Shown one piece after another: positions 4,877 to 5,202 of a DNA stretch of 5,202 nt (positions within the stretch are counted from its first letter, which is position 1; each line of letters begins with the position of its first letter). The DNA is from Gemmatimonadales bacterium. GTDB taxonomy: Bacteria; Gemmatimonadota; Gemmatimonadetes; Gemmatimonadales; GWC2-71-9. Where the stretch lies: contig JAUVRV010000250.1 of assembly GCA_030597435.1 (NCBI GenBank), positions 1 to 5,202 on the forward strand. The letters are read 5' to 3'. A model generated the notes under the pieces. The model was not told the origin of the DNA and ran no database searches. It saw nothing but the letters and a program-made list of their open reading frames with translations. The position numbers were made by a program, and so were the translations under genes.

Positions 4877-5202
4877 ATGCCCGATGGAGGTGCCCACGCA
4901 GCCGTGTCGCCGCACGTTCGCGAAAAGCGGCAACGTCGGCGCGCCGAGATACTGCATGCAGCTCTCCGCGCGTTTCGGGAGCAGGGGTATCACGCCACCA
5001 CCTTGGACGACATCGCCGAACACTTGAGTCTGCGAAAGACCGCGCTCTATCACTACTTCCCCGACAAAGAAGCAATCCTCTACGAATGTCATCGAGAGTC
5101 ACTGGCTGAACTCGATCGTCTGATGGGGGATGCTCGCAAACGGTTCCACAGCGCCACCGAGAGGCTGGCACATGTCATCCGCGAGCATGTGCGAGTCATG
5201 AC
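4877..5202 (+). CDS. TetR-family transcriptional regulator, N-terminal 108 residues (runs off right edge)
   Basis: The frame is open from the ATG at 4877 to the edge. GGAG (4866-4869) lies 7 nt upstream. After a short basic arm, residues 22-36 (R-A-E-I-L-H-A-A-L-R-A-F-R-E-Q) form helix 1. The helix-turn-helix spans 41-62 (T-T-L-D-D-I-A-E-H-L-S-L-R-K-T-A-L-Y-H-Y-F-P), followed by D-K-E-A-I-L (63-68), the standard TetR_N signature. Residues 69-108 begin the ligand-binding domain, and most of that is missing, so the inducer cannot be guessed. It is divergent from the TonB-dependent receptor across a 311-bp spacer with an operator-like cluster over its own promoter. That arrangement suggests autorepression and possibly control of the receptor. 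Metabolic TetR proteins for acyl-CoA or sterol breakdown look similar at the N-terminus, but this is only a possibility. Confidence 0.93.
   Translation, partial: MPDGGAHAAVSPHVREKRQRRRAEILHAALRAFREQGYHATTLDDIAEHLSLRKTALYHYFPDKEAILYECHRESLAELDRLMGDARKRFHSATERLAHVIREHVRVM

Noticed and set aside
4671..5027. 118-codon frame on the plus strand across the TetR start
   Set aside because: It runs in a different frame from the clear TetR helix-turn-helix and shows no motif of its own.

Overview
The window looks like a stretch of an ordinary bacterial chromosome with moderately high G+C and three kinds of envelope genes. A TonB-dependent outer-membrane receptor points to a Gram-negative cell. Neither tRNA gene encodes its 3' CCA, so the host should have a CCA-adding enzyme. 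The style of the receptor, and of the membrane-cytochrome-like fragment at the left edge, recalls Gemmatimonadota or Acidobacteriota. That placement is an impression, not something the sequence proves.

Layout from left to right. Positions 1-162 (minus strand) hold the first 54 codons of a membrane protein that runs off the left edge. Positions 163-682 carry no convincing gene. They do contain two related 17-bp operator-like palindromes, one of them just upstream of the membrane protein, and a promoter candidate that serves the tRNAs. Two tRNA-Glu genes follow on the plus strand, with anticodons CTC (683-755) and TTC (799-870). A C-rich convergent spacer separates them from a minus-strand gene pair. 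That pair is a small VTT/DedA-like membrane protein (1670-2176) overlapping a CDP-alcohol phosphatidyltransferase (1020-1694), which together suggest a membrane-lipid function.

Upstream of the pair is a 232-bp spacer with 7-bp G-rich repeats in inverted orientation. One array begins exactly at the stop codon of the TonB-dependent receptor (2409-4565, minus strand). The receptor's 5' region is the most interesting part of the window. It has a possible 27-codon leader ORF with a good Shine-Dalgarno sequence, whose stop codon overlaps the receptor start as ATGA, and a hairpin that contains the leader's start codon. Beyond it, a TetR-family regulator is read divergently (4877 to the right edge, incomplete). 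It is preceded by a cluster of TTCAAA/TTTGAA half-sites overlapping its likely promoter.

How the genes may work together (inference): the TetR protein probably represses itself and perhaps the divergent receptor. The lipid pair is probably a separate transcription unit or reads through from the receptor. I found no CRISPR array, transposon, defence system or clearly new multi-gene system. The novel candidates are regulatory: the leader ORF with its hairpin, the paired palindromes, and the G-rich array at the receptor's 3' end.
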